Part shown: in pieces, positions 12,549 through 24,694 of the stretch
How positions within the stretch are numbered: the first letter of the stretch is position 1
How the letters are laid out: every line of letters begins with the position of its first letter
Origin: Drosophila miranda
Taxonomy: Eukaryota > Arthropoda > Insecta > Diptera > Drosophilidae
Reading direction: 5' to 3'
Assembly (NCBI RefSeq): GCF_003369915.1
Contig: NC_046677.1
Coordinates: 9,238,001 to 9,302,000 of the forward strand
DNA length: 64,000 nucleotides
Made by a program: the position numbers and the translations under genes
The notes under the pieces: model-generated
Database searches by the model: none
Told to the model about the DNA's origin: nothing
The model's input: only the letters and a program-made list of their open reading frames with translations

Positions 12549-14811
12549 TCAGAAGTTAAGAGTAAGCGGAAAGTTGACATGGGTTTCGATTACGTCGGAC
12601 ATTGGCGTGGTGCTGGGTTCCAGATAGGTGATCCATTCGGGAGCTGTTGTGGATGTTAAAATTCCTTCTTTTAATTTTCGCATTTCCACTCTGATTTGTT
12701 GTCGGCTCAAGGCGTTGAGCTTCTCTATTTTCTCCACCTTCTTCATTAAACTGTCCATAGATTTTAACAATTTCTGTTTTTTTGCGTCCGGTTTGTTCTT
12801 CCTTCTTCGTAATATCCTGCGCTTTTTCGTCTTTTTGGGGGGTGATTTGCACACACAGAACTTTTTGTCATTCCCATCTTTCACACATTTTGATTGATGC
12901 GTATATCGAAGCAGTCGCCCAAAGGTGGGAACACTGACGTTCACCAATTGGTTAGTGTCGTGATTGTACAGAACGGTGGCCAGAAATCTCGCGGCTTTGG
13001 GCTGCGTGGTGAAGCGCACTCGATACTTGATAGTACTCGACTTGAGGGAAGAACTATGCTGATGTATGGACTCAACTTTCTGCAAAGAAAACGCTTCACA
13101 GCGATTAAATAGGTTGCGAGAGCGAAGGTATTTGTTGAGGCTGTCGACCAGGAGCCAGCCGAGGGGCAACATCTCGGTCTCCTCCTGCATCAGTTCCATG
13201 GAAGAGGCACAGTCGCAGTAGTTCTCGCTGCGACCCGCCTCATGGCAGGTGCGATTCGTGGGAATTTCCTTAAAGAGCGTTAGGCAGGTGGGGCAACCCT
13301 CTGGTTGCAACAGATCTGCTACCACCTTCGTTCCCAAGTTCAGAATGTCCTGCAACGTGAGGTACAAATCATGGGGTGAGGTCATCCGCTGTGTATTGAT
13401 CGCCAGAGCCACGGATATGTCAGGGTATTGCAGACGAACCCACGATGGTAGCCACACGAACAGCATGGGATGACAGACATGATCACTGAAGAATATTACA
13501 ATCGCTTCACTGAAAAGCCCCAACTGTTCGAAGCGTTTTATATAGTCCATCAACGTGGGCTCCCTTTTTGGCCGATTGTGATCCGTGACGAAATTGCTCG
13601 TCCAGAAGAGCCCGAACAAGGGTTGTGTGTTGTTGAGGTAACGCTCCAGCAATTGCTGACAATAGTCGTAGACATAGTCCACATACAGCCGCCTGCCCAC
13701 ATACTCTGTGGATCGATTGCGTAGATGCAAACTGTCGGCTATGCCCCGCATGAATGGTCGCAGATAGTAGTCGACGGGCTTCTCCCCGAACTCAAATTCG
13801 AACTTTCGGATGAGCGTGAGATCCTCTGCATAGGCCGTTAGGTAGCCCTTTTCCTTGTATTGCTTCCAAATTAATGGCATCGCGTCCATGTCGCTGGCCG
13901 ATTGAAGATTGTGCACCGCACTGGGACTGTAACCCGATATTAGGGCCATCAGATTAATATAGCTATTATCGCCCATTCTCTTGTAGTTCTCCATCTCGAA
14001 CCAGCCATCTATATTGCTTTTCAGTCCTGGCATATCGTCTAGTGTGGATCGAAAGTCGTTCGGGGTCATACCATTGAAGCCGAACATGATGACACTGGGA
14101 CGACGATGACTCTTTGGCTGCTGATTGGATGACTGATGTATTGACTGGACAAAGGTGAAGGGTTCAACCTGTAGCACATCCCCCAGACTGTCTTTGCAGA
14201 TGGCAATCAAGCCCATCACATCTTCAGGGACAATATAAGTATCATGGAAAGGAGTCTCCACCGCGCGACTGACGAAAGAATGTTTGTCGAATGAGCTGCA
14301 GTTGCTTGGCTATTATTCATGGGATTCCTTACTTGATGCTACCATTGATGTAGAGTCCCATTGGATTTGTGGTGATCCTGCGATACCCACATGTATACGT
14401 CATATCCTTCGGCTTTCTCTCTAACGTACGCAATGTGAGATTGACCGCAGATTGGCTGACATGTAGGATATGCAGGTGGCGCAGATGATCGTAATTGGAC
14501 CTCACAATATCATGAACATCCTGAATGGGCTTCTTCCTAAGCAGTTGATCTTTGATTGATTCAGCATATGGTGTGTCGGTGGTATTTTTTCTGGTTGTAA
14601 CACTTCGCCTTTGAATCTTTGCCTTCATGGGTTTCCTACTTGCCCGAGACTTCTGTGGTACAGCAATTGTGAAAACTCTTTTATATTTATTGGGTATCGT
14701 ATACTTATTATTCTTTTTTTTCGCTCCATCGATAAGGCAAATGGTGATCAAGAGTAAACAGAGTATCACAAAGCACCGAAAACTCCACACATTCATCATA
14801 GATGAACTCAT
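12549..14811 (-). CDS. DUF229 protein with degenerate active-site motifs (copy A)
   Basis: CDS: join of 14811-14333 and 14268-12549 (732 aa). The donor GTAAGG and the acceptor after TTTCGTCAG restore the family reading SIN-RAVETPFHD. A signal peptide or anchor (CFVILCLLLITICLI) starts the protein. The DUF229 domain follows, a family with an alkaline-phosphatase/sulfatase-like fold and unknown substrate. At the place where relatives have G-[IL]-D-[ST]-[ML]-S-R, this copy reads GFNGMTPND (Asp to Asn at 225, Ser to Thr at 228). Its second metal motif keeps SDH (422-423) but lacks the glycine and the following loop. The YLTAYAED, DYYLRPF and paired-Cys motifs (CPTCLTLF, ENYCDC) are conserved. A Lys/Arg-rich, probably coiled-coil tail of about 90 residues follows the last Cys-rich motif. 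It is adjacent to copy B and on the same strand. It is probably a secreted pseudoenzyme, which is inference. Confidence 0.85.
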
Positions 14812-15036
14812 TAACTAGCGACTGCCGGAAACATTATACATTTTTAGCGTGATAATTGTAATGTTTTGGTGCAAAATCCATTAGACATGAGTTTCTGGAA
14901 AGTATGAAAGCTTTAACAAGTTTTAAAAGTTTCTAAATTGAATGTTGTCGTTGTTTTACAACGGGTATCTCCTGGTTGACACTGATTTATCAAATTTACC
15001 GATTATCAATTTTTCTTTATCGAGGCTTCCTTTCGA

Positions 15037-17016
15037 TTATTTGTTGTGTTTTCCAACGTTTTTTTCTGCCGGGTGTCGACGTTGCTTGCTTTTTTTTTGG
15101 TATTTCGGGTTTGGCAATCTCTTTTCTTTTTTAAGTATAAGAATTTCCTTTTTTGTCTTTTTCTTTATGCTCTGGGTATTTAATTTTTCAATGAGTTTCT
15201 CCATTCGGCTCTTGCACACACAAAACTTCTTTCCTGTCAGTTTTTTCATGCAATTGGAATCGTTTCGATAGGGATCCAATCTTTGAATGGATCCCACGTT
15301 CAGATAGTCCATAGTTTTCAGCTTGTGGTTATAGCGTATACTTCCGGAGAACTCTGGATGATTGGGATTGGCGCTTCCGAAGAGCTGTCGGTTGACGCTG
15401 AATGTCACTCGATAGGTGTTGATGTACGATGGTGACTGACGCTCCTCCACACGCATGGAAACGGCTGCAACGGACTTGAGGGTGAAATTGGAGCAGAACT
15501 CTTGAAGATTTCTGTGGTGCAAGTATTCGTTTATACTGCGCACAAGAAGCGTACCCAACGGCAGATGCTCTGTGTGCCTGGTGGCAAGTGACTTGTAGAT
15601 GCCGCAAGGGCATGTTTCATCACTTATTCCCGCATCCGGGCAGACGCGGCTCTCATTTATCGGCGCCAGAAGTGTCTGGCATTTCGGACAGTCCTCCAGC
15701 TCCTCCACAGCGTGTGGCCATCTTTCGCCCAGCTCCAGAATGTACTGGAGAGTCAGATGCAAGTCGTATGGGGAGGTAAGTCGTTGGCTATTGATTTGCA
15801 AGGCCTGCACCGCTTCAGGATGCTCGGCACGGAACCAAGGAGGCAGCCAGATAAACAGCATAGGCAGGGTCTCCTCATGGCCTGAGCCTGGGCCCTCATC
15901 GCTGAAGATGATCACAATCGATTCCTTAAAGAGTCCCAGCTCAATGAAGCTCAGAATATATTCCATAAAAAATGGTTCCAAAATTTTACCATCCGCAAAC
16001 ATGTCGTAGCTCGAGCTGTTGGTCCGAAAGAGTCCAAACAGAGGCTGCTGAGATTCCGTGGTCATATGTCGTTCCAGAAATTGCTGACAGAATTCATAGA
16101 CATATCGAATGTTCATCATTCTGCCAATGCAGTCAGTGGGAACTTTACTGTCGATTCCCTTAGCATAGTAATCGAGGCTGGACTTTTCAAAGTTAAAGAC
16201 ATTTTGATAGCTCACGTCCTCCGCGTAGGCCGTCAGATAACCCCTCTGCTTGAATTGATTCCAGATCAAGGGCAGCGTCTCCAAGCAGCCTTGTTTCTTC
16301 GAATGGCAACCTATGTTCTGCCACGTTTGAGGAATGTAGCCGGAGAGAATGGCCATTAAATTGGGCATGAGGCCCTTGTCCACTCTGCCGTATCCTTGCA
16401 TCTCGTACCAGCCCTCCATTTGAAGACGCTTGCTAAATTCTGGAAAGTTTTGGTGAAAAATCGTTCGGGAAATGCTACCAATACCCATCATGATTACATT
16501 GGGCTTTCGGCGCTTAGATATTGGCGGTTGGCGCCCACTGCGGGGCTGCACAAAGGCCAAGGTCCTTGTTTGGAGCACTTCCCCCAGGCTATTGCTGCAG
16601 GTAACTGCCATGCTCTCCACATTATGGGGCACCACATAACCATTCTGAAAGGGCACTTTTTTCAGGCCGATATTTTTTCGCCTTCCAATCTCACGATAAG
16701 TGCAATTGTACTCAACGATCAGTTGCGAAACAAGATCGTTTATAAGCATCACATATCGCTGGTGTTCGTCATGGAAGTCTGTGGTGATCAAATCATCATC
16801 TTGGTAGCATTTCTCATAATCGTCATCCTTTCTACTATTCGTGGCATTTTTTGACATTTTTTGGGTATTCAGAATACGACACTCTGATGTTTCGATGTAG
16901 TAGTTGTTTCCATTTTCTTTCTGTGGAGGGAACTCTTTTCGCGATGTTTTTATTTTATCCACCGCGAAGATTAATGGTAGAGCCAAAATTAGTATTAGAA
17001 GTGTCCAACGTGTCAT
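15037..17016 (-). CDS. DUF229 protein, intronless, lacking both metal-site motifs (copy B)
   Basis: Single 659-aa frame. It begins with a clear signal peptide (TLLILILALPLIFA). The domain order is that of the array: N-terminal Cys region, YVVPHNVESMAVTC, the nucleophile loop, YLTAYAED, the Cys pairs (CPKCQTLL, TCPCG) and the final KKLTGKKFCVCK. The nucleophile loop reads GIGSISR, so the Asp seen in other copies is Gly180. The second metal motif reads FSDEGPGSG, with His replaced by Glu374. These two changes would be expected to abolish metal-dependent catalysis. The tail is Lys-rich. The introns found in copies C to F at the homologous points are absent, so this copy either lost introns or passed through RNA. 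It lies tail-to-head with copy A, about 225 bp away. Confidence 0.85.
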   Translation of the reverse strand: MTRWTLLILILALPLIFAVDKIKTSRKEFPPQKENGNNYYIETSECRILNTQKMSKNATNSRKDDDYEKCYQDDDLITTDFHDEHQRYVMLINDLVSQLIVEYNCTYREIGRRKNIGLKKVPFQNGYVVPHNVESMAVTCSNSLGEVLQTRTLAFVQPRSGRQPPISKRRKPNVIMMGIGSISRTIFHQNFPEFSKRLQMEGWYEMQGYGRVDKGLMPNLMAILSGYIPQTWQNIGCHSKKQGCLETLPLIWNQFKQRGYLTAYAEDVSYQNVFNFEKSSLDYYAKGIDSKVPTDCIGRMMNIRYVYEFCQQFLERHMTTESQQPLFGLFRTNSSSYDMFADGKILEPFFMEYILSFIELGLFKESIVIIFSDEGPGSGHEETLPMLFIWLPPWFRAEHPEAVQALQINSQRLTSPYDLHLTLQYILELGERWPHAVEELEDCPKCQTLLAPINESRVCPDAGISDETCPCGIYKSLATRHTEHLPLGTLLVRSINEYLHHRNLQEFCSNFTLKSVAAVSMRVEERQSPSYINTYRVTFSVNRQLFGSANPNHPEFSGSIRYNHKLKTMDYLNVGSIQRLDPYRNDSNCMKKLTGKKFCVCKSRMEKLIEKLNTQSIKKKTKKEILILKKEKRLPNPKYQKKSKQRRHPAEKNVGKHNK

Positions 17017-17736
17017 TGTTACTGTTGTAATGATCCATTACATTCAAAACATCTACGATTGTTATGTGTCGAAAGCGATTTTATGGTAAATTATTTATTT
17101 TTGTTTTGTTTTAACACAACTGAAAATTTATGTTGAAAATCGAATGGCAATAAAAACAAATAAATGAATACAAATGAATATATATTCAAGTATTCTGTGA
17201 CGATACTATTCATTGTTTTATCACAAGATAATGAATGACATTGAATACAAATTGGTTGGATTTCAAATCTTGAGAATGAAACTTATTTTCTAAGAACAGA
17301 ACCTATTATCTTTTATGTGGATAGCAACCGCATAGACCGGCGTTACTAAAGTCTGGTGATTGTGAAGCCCTCTATGAGGGAGTCCCTCATTCCCCTTTGT
17401 TTCCCTCTTTGTACGGAAAAGTTTCTTGAATACAAGGGGAATTCCGGCACCTGTAACTTTGTTTTATCTGATGCCAAGCGTCAAATTAGGACTCACAATA
17501 TTCTCTTTCCATCCGTTTCCCTTGTAACCAGCTTGAACCAGTCGAGATATCTCCAAGTCATAATGGGCGCTTCTGAGCGTACAATTGATTTTCTTCGCTT
17601 AAAGTACTAAGGAAAACATAAGAAAAACGCCTCGAACGGACTGTAATATCAGTCAAGTGATGGTGCGGTTTACGTAGAACGTGTCTTTGCTGTTTATTGC
17701 TCATAATTTTAATCATTTTATACAGCATTCAGAATA
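17017..17736. other. Non-coding spacer at the strand switch of the DUF229 array
   Basis: No gene is seen. The spacer separates the minus-strand pair (A, B) from the plus-strand members. It holds the promoter region of copy B and AT-rich sequence. Confidence 0.5.
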
Positions 17737-18745
17737 TAGAAAATGTCGTGAAAAAGTATTATGTCAAGACTGCAATGTGTCGTATGTGGATCCATTCACT
17801 ACAAACACTAAAAACTAAAAACCTCTGACGTTCATACCCTGCACAAATGAAAGTGATCTAATCGATATTCAATACGACAAATACATCAATCAATATGTGC
17901 TGCTCATCAACGAGCATGTGATCCACGGGATGCTTCAGTCGTATAATATCCCATACACATGCTTCCATCTGAAAATTATTTACGGTGAGAAAGCGGAAGA
18001 TTACGACAGGTAAAAACAGTTTCAATGATGTAATAAATGGAAGCAGTGTTCTCAGTAAACCGATTTCTCCATGTGCAGAATGGGAGATAGGATATATTTC
18101 GGACAAGCTATGTGCTACCAGTGTCCGTGGAAGGTATTGCCGGCACTGCCCATGATGTTCATTTACCTGCCGCCCTGGTTCCGGCGGGAGTACCAGTACC
18201 AGTACCCCGAACCAGCATCGCTTGAGCTCCAACTTCGATGTGTACAATACTGTCAAGCATATCCTTTAGATAGTCGGTGTCACGAGAGAATCTGCACTGT
18301 CCAAGTCATATGAATGCCCTGCGTGTCAATCGTTACTCCTTCCGATACCCGAGGACCGGAACTGCTCTCAGGCTGCCTTCGAAGAAACCTACTGCACGTG
18401 CAATGCCTATCGAGAAGTAAAAGGTGAATGGACCAGGCGCATAGCCCATTGAGTTTTTTTATTGAATAAAGGAATACCTCTGGCAGGATAATCTAAATCG
18501 ATTTTGCAGCATTCTGACATAAAAGTACGTCACCAGAAGGATGCCACCTCAGTGGATACAAAAATGCTGTCTTATCGCACAAAGTTCATGGTAAATGAAA
18601 ATGATGCCGAATTCTTTGGCAGTTGGCTAATTGTGCAATTATATCACCGAAGCTCTTGAGATCAATTTAGAGCGTATAAGTCGAATAAACACATACAAAA
18701 CGGACTCCAAATCAAAAAGCTATATTGCATATGTTTTTCAGAGTT
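17737..18745 (+). pseudogene. DUF229 pseudogene with large internal deletion (copy H)
   Basis: Remnants align in order with copy C. KKYYVKTAMC at about 17749 matches KYFVKTAQC. YVDPFTTN then CTNESDLIDIQYDKYINQYVLLIN, in another frame and after an in-frame stop, matches the first exon up to EDYDR, just before a donor-like GTAAAA at 18010. After an acceptor-like CAG the sequence jumps straight to LPMMFIYLPPWFRREYQYQYP. The whole nucleophile, YLTAYAED and SDHG part is therefore gone, roughly 700 bp of coding sequence. Later fragments (CQSLLLPIPEDRNCSQAAFEETYCTC, then YRTKFMVNENDAEF, then ERISRINTYKTDS) lie in shifted frames separated by stops. This is a dead duplicate closest to copy C. Confidence 0.85.
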
Positions 18746-19281
18746 AAAGATATAATAATGCTAATAATAATAAAGTCATTCTAATATATACCTATTATTA
18801 TACCGTGTTCATACGAATAGTGTTTATTTTTTAGAAGGCATCATTAAAATATCCCTATGTGGATCAGTGCCACACATTCTTTGAATATTTAAGGCCACTG
18901 AAAATGTTGTATAATTCTTTGGTCAAGTTTTATTTCTCTGTGTACTGCCCAAAAAACAATCGGCAAAGTACCTTTTGCCCAGAGCTACCGAAAGCTAGCT
19001 ACATGCCTCTTAAGTTCTCTTCTCTGATTGCTTCGAATGTTACAATTATCGAAAGTGGCAGATAAAATGGTCGAACGCCACTTGAACGTGCACTCAACAG
19101 GTTAGGAAATTACTGAATACCTACGCATTCAGCGCAGGTCATGGCATTGCTTCCCAATATGTGATAACAGCGCGAAAACCATAAAAATTGGGTATTCGGG
19201 TATATGTGTATAGTGTCTTCGTTTTTTTTGGGGACAATGGGAAGTCTTCAGTTGAGTTTTCTTTGTGGTCGATGGCACAAC
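18746..19281. other. Non-coding spacer upstream of DUF229 copy C
   Basis: About 540 bp with no supported coding sequence. It should hold the promoter of copy C. An upstream in-frame ATG at 19237 would lengthen copy C by 15 residues. Confidence 0.45.
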
Positions 19282-21401
19282 ATGGATTCGCGCTTTCGTG
19301 CCGCACACCCCCTATACAAATGGTTCTTCGGGTTCTGCATACTTTTGCTGATCTTCGTGTTTTCCAATCGTTTTCCAAATGAATTACCGAATGAAAAAAA
19401 TGCGAATACAGTTTCCCTTCTATCGCGAATCGTTAATGCCACTCTCACACCACAAAAATACTTTGTGAAGACGGCCCAGTGTCATATACCCTTTGTAGAC
19501 CCGTTCAACGAGGAAGTCATGAAAATATACAAGCCTCAGACCTTTGTGGTCTGCTCGAATGAAAGTGATCTCGTCACATCCGCATACGACTCCCAGCGGC
19601 AGCGATATGTGTTGCATATCAATCAACAGGTCGCTCAGCAGCTGCTCAACTTTACGGATGCGGAGTACAATTGTTTCTATGAGGAAATCAGCTACGGCCA
19701 GCACGTAGACACCTACGACAAGTAATACAAGATGAGATCCGATTCTTATGAAGCAAATTAGTCTCTTTTCCATCCGTGCAGACTCAAGGCAGATAAATAC
19801 TTCACTGACGGCTATGTGGTGCCCAAACATGTGGAGGGGATGCTGCTGGAGTGCCAGACGGCGGAAGAGCCCCACAAAGTGCTGCAGCGGGATGCTCTCA
19901 TATTCATACAGTATCAGCCAGAGGAGCCCACACCCAAGAAGAGGGCGTTAGTGCCCCGAAAGCCTAGCGTTATAATGTACGGCATTGATTCGTTGTCCCG
20001 CATAAATCTACGGCGCACGATGCCAAAGGTATACAAGTTCCTTAAGGGCACTGGATGGTATGAGATGCAGGGATACAATAAGGTAAGAATGGCCTATCAC
20101 CCTCTGTTCGCAGTCTGTGCTGACACCCGGGCTCTCTCTTTCAGGTGGCCGACAATTCGTTTCCCAATCTGTTTGCAATTCTCAGTGGCTATTCACCGGA
20201 TACGGCAAAGTCCCAGGTCTGCGACACGGACCAGTCCGGCTGCTTCGAGGAGATGCCAATGATATGGCACTACTTCAAGAACGCCAGCTACTTGACGGCC
20301 TACGCGGAGGATGAGAGTGGATCGAATACGTTCAACTATCTGAAGCCCGGATTCACCGAAAAGCCTACTGATTACTACTTCCGACCCTTTCTGCGGGCAC
20401 TGGAGGAAGAGACAGAGGTTAAACGCCTGCCCGGTCAGTTTATGAGGTACTGCATGGGGCGCCGTTTGGCAAATCGTTATATCTACGATTATTGCCGGCA
20501 GTTCATGCAGCGATATGTCAAGGAGCGACCCATTTGGGGCATGTTCTGGACCAATCACTACAGTCATGACGATCCCTTCATGCCTTCAGCCATGCAGAAC
20601 AAGGTACTTACCGATCTGATCAACTATGAAATCGACGGGGCCTTCGATCATACTATAATGATATTCTTTGCCGATCATGGAACAAGGTTCGGCAAGTTAA
20701 GAGACCTAAACTCGGGTTTCCTGGAGTCGCGTTTGCCAATGATGTTCATTTACCTGCCTCCTTGGTTTCGTGAAGAGTACCCGAGCTACGCCCGTGCCCT
20801 GGAGATCAATCAGAATCGATTGAGTTCGAACTTTGACCTACACAATACGCTGATGCATGTCATTGAGGTCGGTGGTGGCATACCGGGTATGCCTGAATTG
20901 CCCAAATCCTATGACTGCCCCACCTGCCAGTCGTTGTTTTACCCACTGCCCGAGGACCGGACTTGTGGCCAGGCGGCCATTGATGAGCATTGGTGTACGT
21001 GTGAGCCATATCGAACCATATCCCATCTGGGTTGGGCTGATCGCATAGCCGAGAGTGTGATCCCCCGCATGAATGAGTATTTCGTGGAAAAGAATCTCAC
21101 CCACCTGTGCAGCAATCTATCACTAAGCTACGTCCACAACACGAACATAAAAACGGGTCTGGACATCAGCTGGCACGATGAGCTGCCCGAACTGAAGGAG
21201 GCCATATACCGCACAAAGTTCAAGGTGCAACAAAACAGCGCCGACTTCGAGGCAACGGTTGTCTTCAACAATGTCACCGAAACGGCCGAGGTGAATGTGG
21301 AGACAATCAGTCGTACGAATTCCTATAAGGAAGATTCGACCTGCATTGAAGATAAAATAGCTAAATTATATTGTATATGCTTTAGCGATCTCAAGCCATA
21401 G
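19282..21401 (+). CDS. DUF229 protein with intact active-site motifs (copy C)
   Basis: CDS: join of 19282-19721, 19782-20082 and 20145-21401 (665 aa). The start chosen (MDSRFRAAHP) puts a signal-anchor (WFFGFCILLLIFVFSN) directly at the N-terminus, fitting a type II membrane or Golgi/secretory protein. In-frame ATGs upstream (19204, 19237) are possible. The alkaline-phosphatase-like domain has GIDSLSRIN (Asp216, Ser219), SYLTAYAED, DYYFRPF, FWTNHYSHDD, FADHGTRFG (Asp424, His425) and LPMMFIYLPPWFREEYP. Cys-rich motifs follow (CPTCQSLF, HWCTC, then CIEDKIAKLYCICF). The second intron, after EMQGYNK, is not seen in the other copies. The substrate is unknown. The pseudogene directly upstream is its closest relative here. 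Confidence 0.9.
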
Positions 21402-21618
21402 ACTTCATAATCTCGACTAATATTAAACGTTATTAGTAACTTAGATAGGAAATACAAGAAGATATAAATGTTGTTAAAACGCTGGGCGCGCAGTCTAACA
21501 GGTTTCTTCAAACTCTCGCATATGTTTGTACTAACATTGCTCGGAAAAAAGTGTGCTTCGATTGATCCTGCAATTGTACAGATAAATACACAAAATTATT
21601 ACAAGTACACAACAAACT

Positions 21619-23852
21619 ATGTTTGGATTCAATTTGAACCGCAATGTCGTGCTTTGTGTCATCATCTTGATGGTGGTCTTTATATTTTTAAATCATAATG
21701 GAGAGCTCAAACCAGACTCGCCACAAAGCAAACTATCAAGGCAACAAAATCTGGTGCCAATTACTTTACACAACAAATCAGCGACAAAAGATGTGCAACC
21801 AGCAACCGTTTTCGATCCACAAAAAATCAACATCCATACGATAGAGAAAACACCAATAAGTGTTGCGGAAAATTTCTTTGTGTTTAGTCGCAAGTGTAAG
21901 ATACCCTATGTCGATCCACTATCGGAAGATTTCTTGAACTTGTCGGTCCCTTATCCTTATAAAACCTGCACAGAGGATCCGGACCTTTTCAGCGTTCTCT
22001 ATCACCGCAAAACGAAGCACTACATATTGCACCTGAACAAAGAAGTGATGAAGACACGCTTTTCAAACATTTCGAATTATGCTTGTTTTTATTTTGAAAC
22101 AATGGCTGGAACCAACGATTCATATGCCGTGTGAGTACTTTGTACACCAGTAGTAAGTGGAATAGCTTTAGCCTGAATGATCTCTTTTATAGTGCCCGTC
22201 GTGCTGAACTCTTCGAAAACGACTTTATTGTTCCTCACCATTTTCTGGGATTGGTTGTGCAGTGCAATGATCTCGACAACACCTCTCGTGTGTTGCAGGC
22301 CGATGCTTTTTCCTTTGTCCAGCATCCGGTGGATCGCAACGAGACGAGCGATGACTGGCGCGGCACAAACTATCCCAGTGTCTTTCTCTTTGGCATCGAC
22401 ACCATGTCCCGAATGAACTTCCACCGAACGATGCCGCTCACCTCGAAATTCGTCCGTCATAGTGGCTGGTATGAGATGGAGGGCTACAACAAAGTGGCAG
22501 ACAACACTTTGCCCAATCTGCTGGCCGTGCTGACGGGTCGCAGCGCCAAGAACTGGTCAAAGGGTTGTAACCTAAAGACTACGGGTTGCTTTAACTACAT
22601 TACGTATTTGTGGGACCACTTTCACAATGCCGGCTACCTGACTGCGTATGCGGAGGATCTGCCCTCCATATCGACATTCAACTATTTGAAATCGGGCTTT
22701 GTACGGAAGCCGGTCGACTTTTATCTGCGTCCCTTCATGATGATACTCGAGCATGTCCTCAAATCGGTGGAGTGGATTGGCTGTAAATACTGCCTGGGCC
22801 GGAGGCACAGCTTCAGCTATGTGTTTGACTATGCCAAGCAGCTAATCCAGCGCTTTGTACATGAGACACCGAAGCCACTGTTCGGTTTTTTCTGGACGAG
22901 TAGTTTCACCCACGACGATCACAGCGGGGGCGCAAATCTGGACGCGATCTTTGTCAAGTACTTGGAGGAGTTCAAGGAGTATGGATTATTCGACAGGGCC
23001 ATTGTCATTTTGTTCAGCGACCACGGGGCAAGGTATGGGTATTTGGCGAATCATCCTTCTGGCTTCCTCGAGGAGCGTCTGCCTATGCTTCATATCTATC
23101 TGCCGCCCTGGTACCGTCGCCGCTATCCACAGATGGCGCGCGCCCTTCGGCTCAACAGGAATCGTCTTACCTCCAGCTATGATCTGCATCTGGGCATCAG
23201 ACACATTTTGGAGCAGATTCGTCCAGGAATTGACTTTATAAATTCCTATTCTTGCATCAATTGCCGATCTCTCCTTCGGGTGGTGCCCAAAAACAGAGGT
23301 TGCTCCGATGCCAATATTCCCATTCATTGGTGCGCCTGCGAAACATATGTCCCCGTATCCACCACTGGCGTTAGTTTGAAATTGGCCCAAGTGATTGTCT
23401 ATCGAATGAACAAGTTCTTGGCGAAACTGAATCTGGATGCCGACTGCGAGACATTGTACCTTCGCAAATTGCTAAAAGCAAGCCGCCAGCTGCACTTTGA
23501 TGACGTTGGTGTCGAAATTGCCCCGCCCAATGGCATGGAGATATATCAATTGGAATTCACGACCTCACCGAATAATGGGAAATTTCGATCTCTTGTCAGT
23601 AGTAAATTCAACGCGGAGCACGTATCTCTTGACTTGGATGAGATAAGTCGATTGAACTCCTACCGCAACGAATCTTATTGTGTAGAGGATTTACTGGCCA
23701 AGAAACTATGTGTTTGCCTCAAAAATACATATTCCGATGACGAAGATACAAAAATAAGGAAAGTCAGATATGGCTGGCTGAAGGAGCAAGAGGACGAATA
23801 TGATGAATGGAATGATGTTCCTTTGAACGTTAATCTTAAACTTAATATATAA
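21619..23852 (+). CDS. DUF229 protein with intact active-site motifs (copy D)
   Basis: CDS: join of 21619-22130 and 22193-23852 (723 aa). A signal-anchor follows the N-terminus (VVLCVIILMVVFIFLN). The intron falls where copies A, C, E and F also have their first intron, in phase 2, so it is ancestral to the array. Motifs: GIDTMSRMNFHRTMP (Asp240, Ser243), GWYEMEGYNKVADNTLPN, YLTAYAED, DFYLRPF, FSDHGARYG, LPMLHIYLPPWYRRRYP, CINCRSLL, HWCACE and CVEDLLAKKLCVC. The C-terminus carries a 35-residue acidic extension absent from copy C. An AATAAA signal lies at about 23860, just after the stop. It is only about 220 bp downstream of copy C on the same strand. Confidence 0.9.
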
Positions 23853-24694
23853 ATATCTCAATAAACTGGAGTAGTTTCCAAGCCGTACCCAGGATTTTTC
23901 GAAGGGGTCCCGAATTTTTGTTCATAATACATTGGCACGCTGTGAATGATTTAATCTATTTGATTGCTTTTAAATAATTTGTGGCGTAGTATTTTGAATC
24001 GAATCGCTTTTTGCTACCAATGTGGATTCTGCGAATGTCAATAAATACTACTTTAGCAATAAATACCATACATACATATTGTGATACATATCTATCTAAA
24101 ACGTTCTGATTTCCTTCGTTGTTGAAATGTTTTTTTAAGTTTCTGTTTTAATTTAAAGCCACTATCGAAAAAATTAAGATTAAGACTTGTAAAGTAAAAT
24201 TTCCAACCAATTTCCGAAATTTGTCAACCTCTACAGCTTAAGTTTTTGGCCAGGGCACTTTTAGCTTTATCAAGACGAAGTTGGCATGTGATGCTGTGAA
24301 AGAAAAAATTGAGAAAATTGTCACATACCGTGAGATTGAGGCATCCTTCGACATTAGTATGACGTCCACCAATAAGAATTTCCAAGATCCAAGATTCGGT
24401 CAAAAAGAAGATCGTGTCGATTGATGTAAGATAATATTAAAAAATACGGTCGTGGTGCTTCAGAAGCTGTGTTTGAAGAATCAAAAATACATATATGAAT
24501 TTGATTCCGAAATAAAACAGTAATCGACGGTATGGTTGTTTTAAGGCAACAACAACTGGTCATGCTGACATTTTTGTTGTACTTTTTTTGTAGTATTGAC
24601 GAAAACTAGCCTCCAAATATTTCCAAAATCATAGCAGCCCTGCACTCAATCATCAGCTGATCTAAGAGCTGTAGAAAACTTACTTTAATTTCAC
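23853..24694. other. Spacer upstream of DUF229 copy E
   Basis: No supported gene. An open stretch of about 60 codons at 24245-24427 on the plus strand reads like former coding sequence but matches nothing recognisable. The last 100 bp contain a CAGCCCT block, also present upstream of copy F (about 28498), and a palindromic E-box (listed separately). Confidence 0.45.
24652..24661. promoter_or_regulatory. E-box core-promoter motif ATCAGCTGAT
   Basis: A perfect palindrome ATCAGCTGAT matches the known Drosophila core-promoter E-box consensus AWCAGCTGWT. It ends 33 bp before the ATG of DUF229 copy E. The position suits a transcription start between motif and ATG. No transcript evidence is available here, and copy F has no such motif. 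Confidence 0.5.

Noticed and set aside
15599-16854. Plus-strand open frames of 136, 97 and 152 codons
   Set aside because: They are antisense to DUF229 copy B and show no family resemblance.
24245-24427. About 60 open codons upstream of DUF229 copy E
   Set aside because: No family match could be recognised and no start or splice context is evident, so it was not called a pseudogene.
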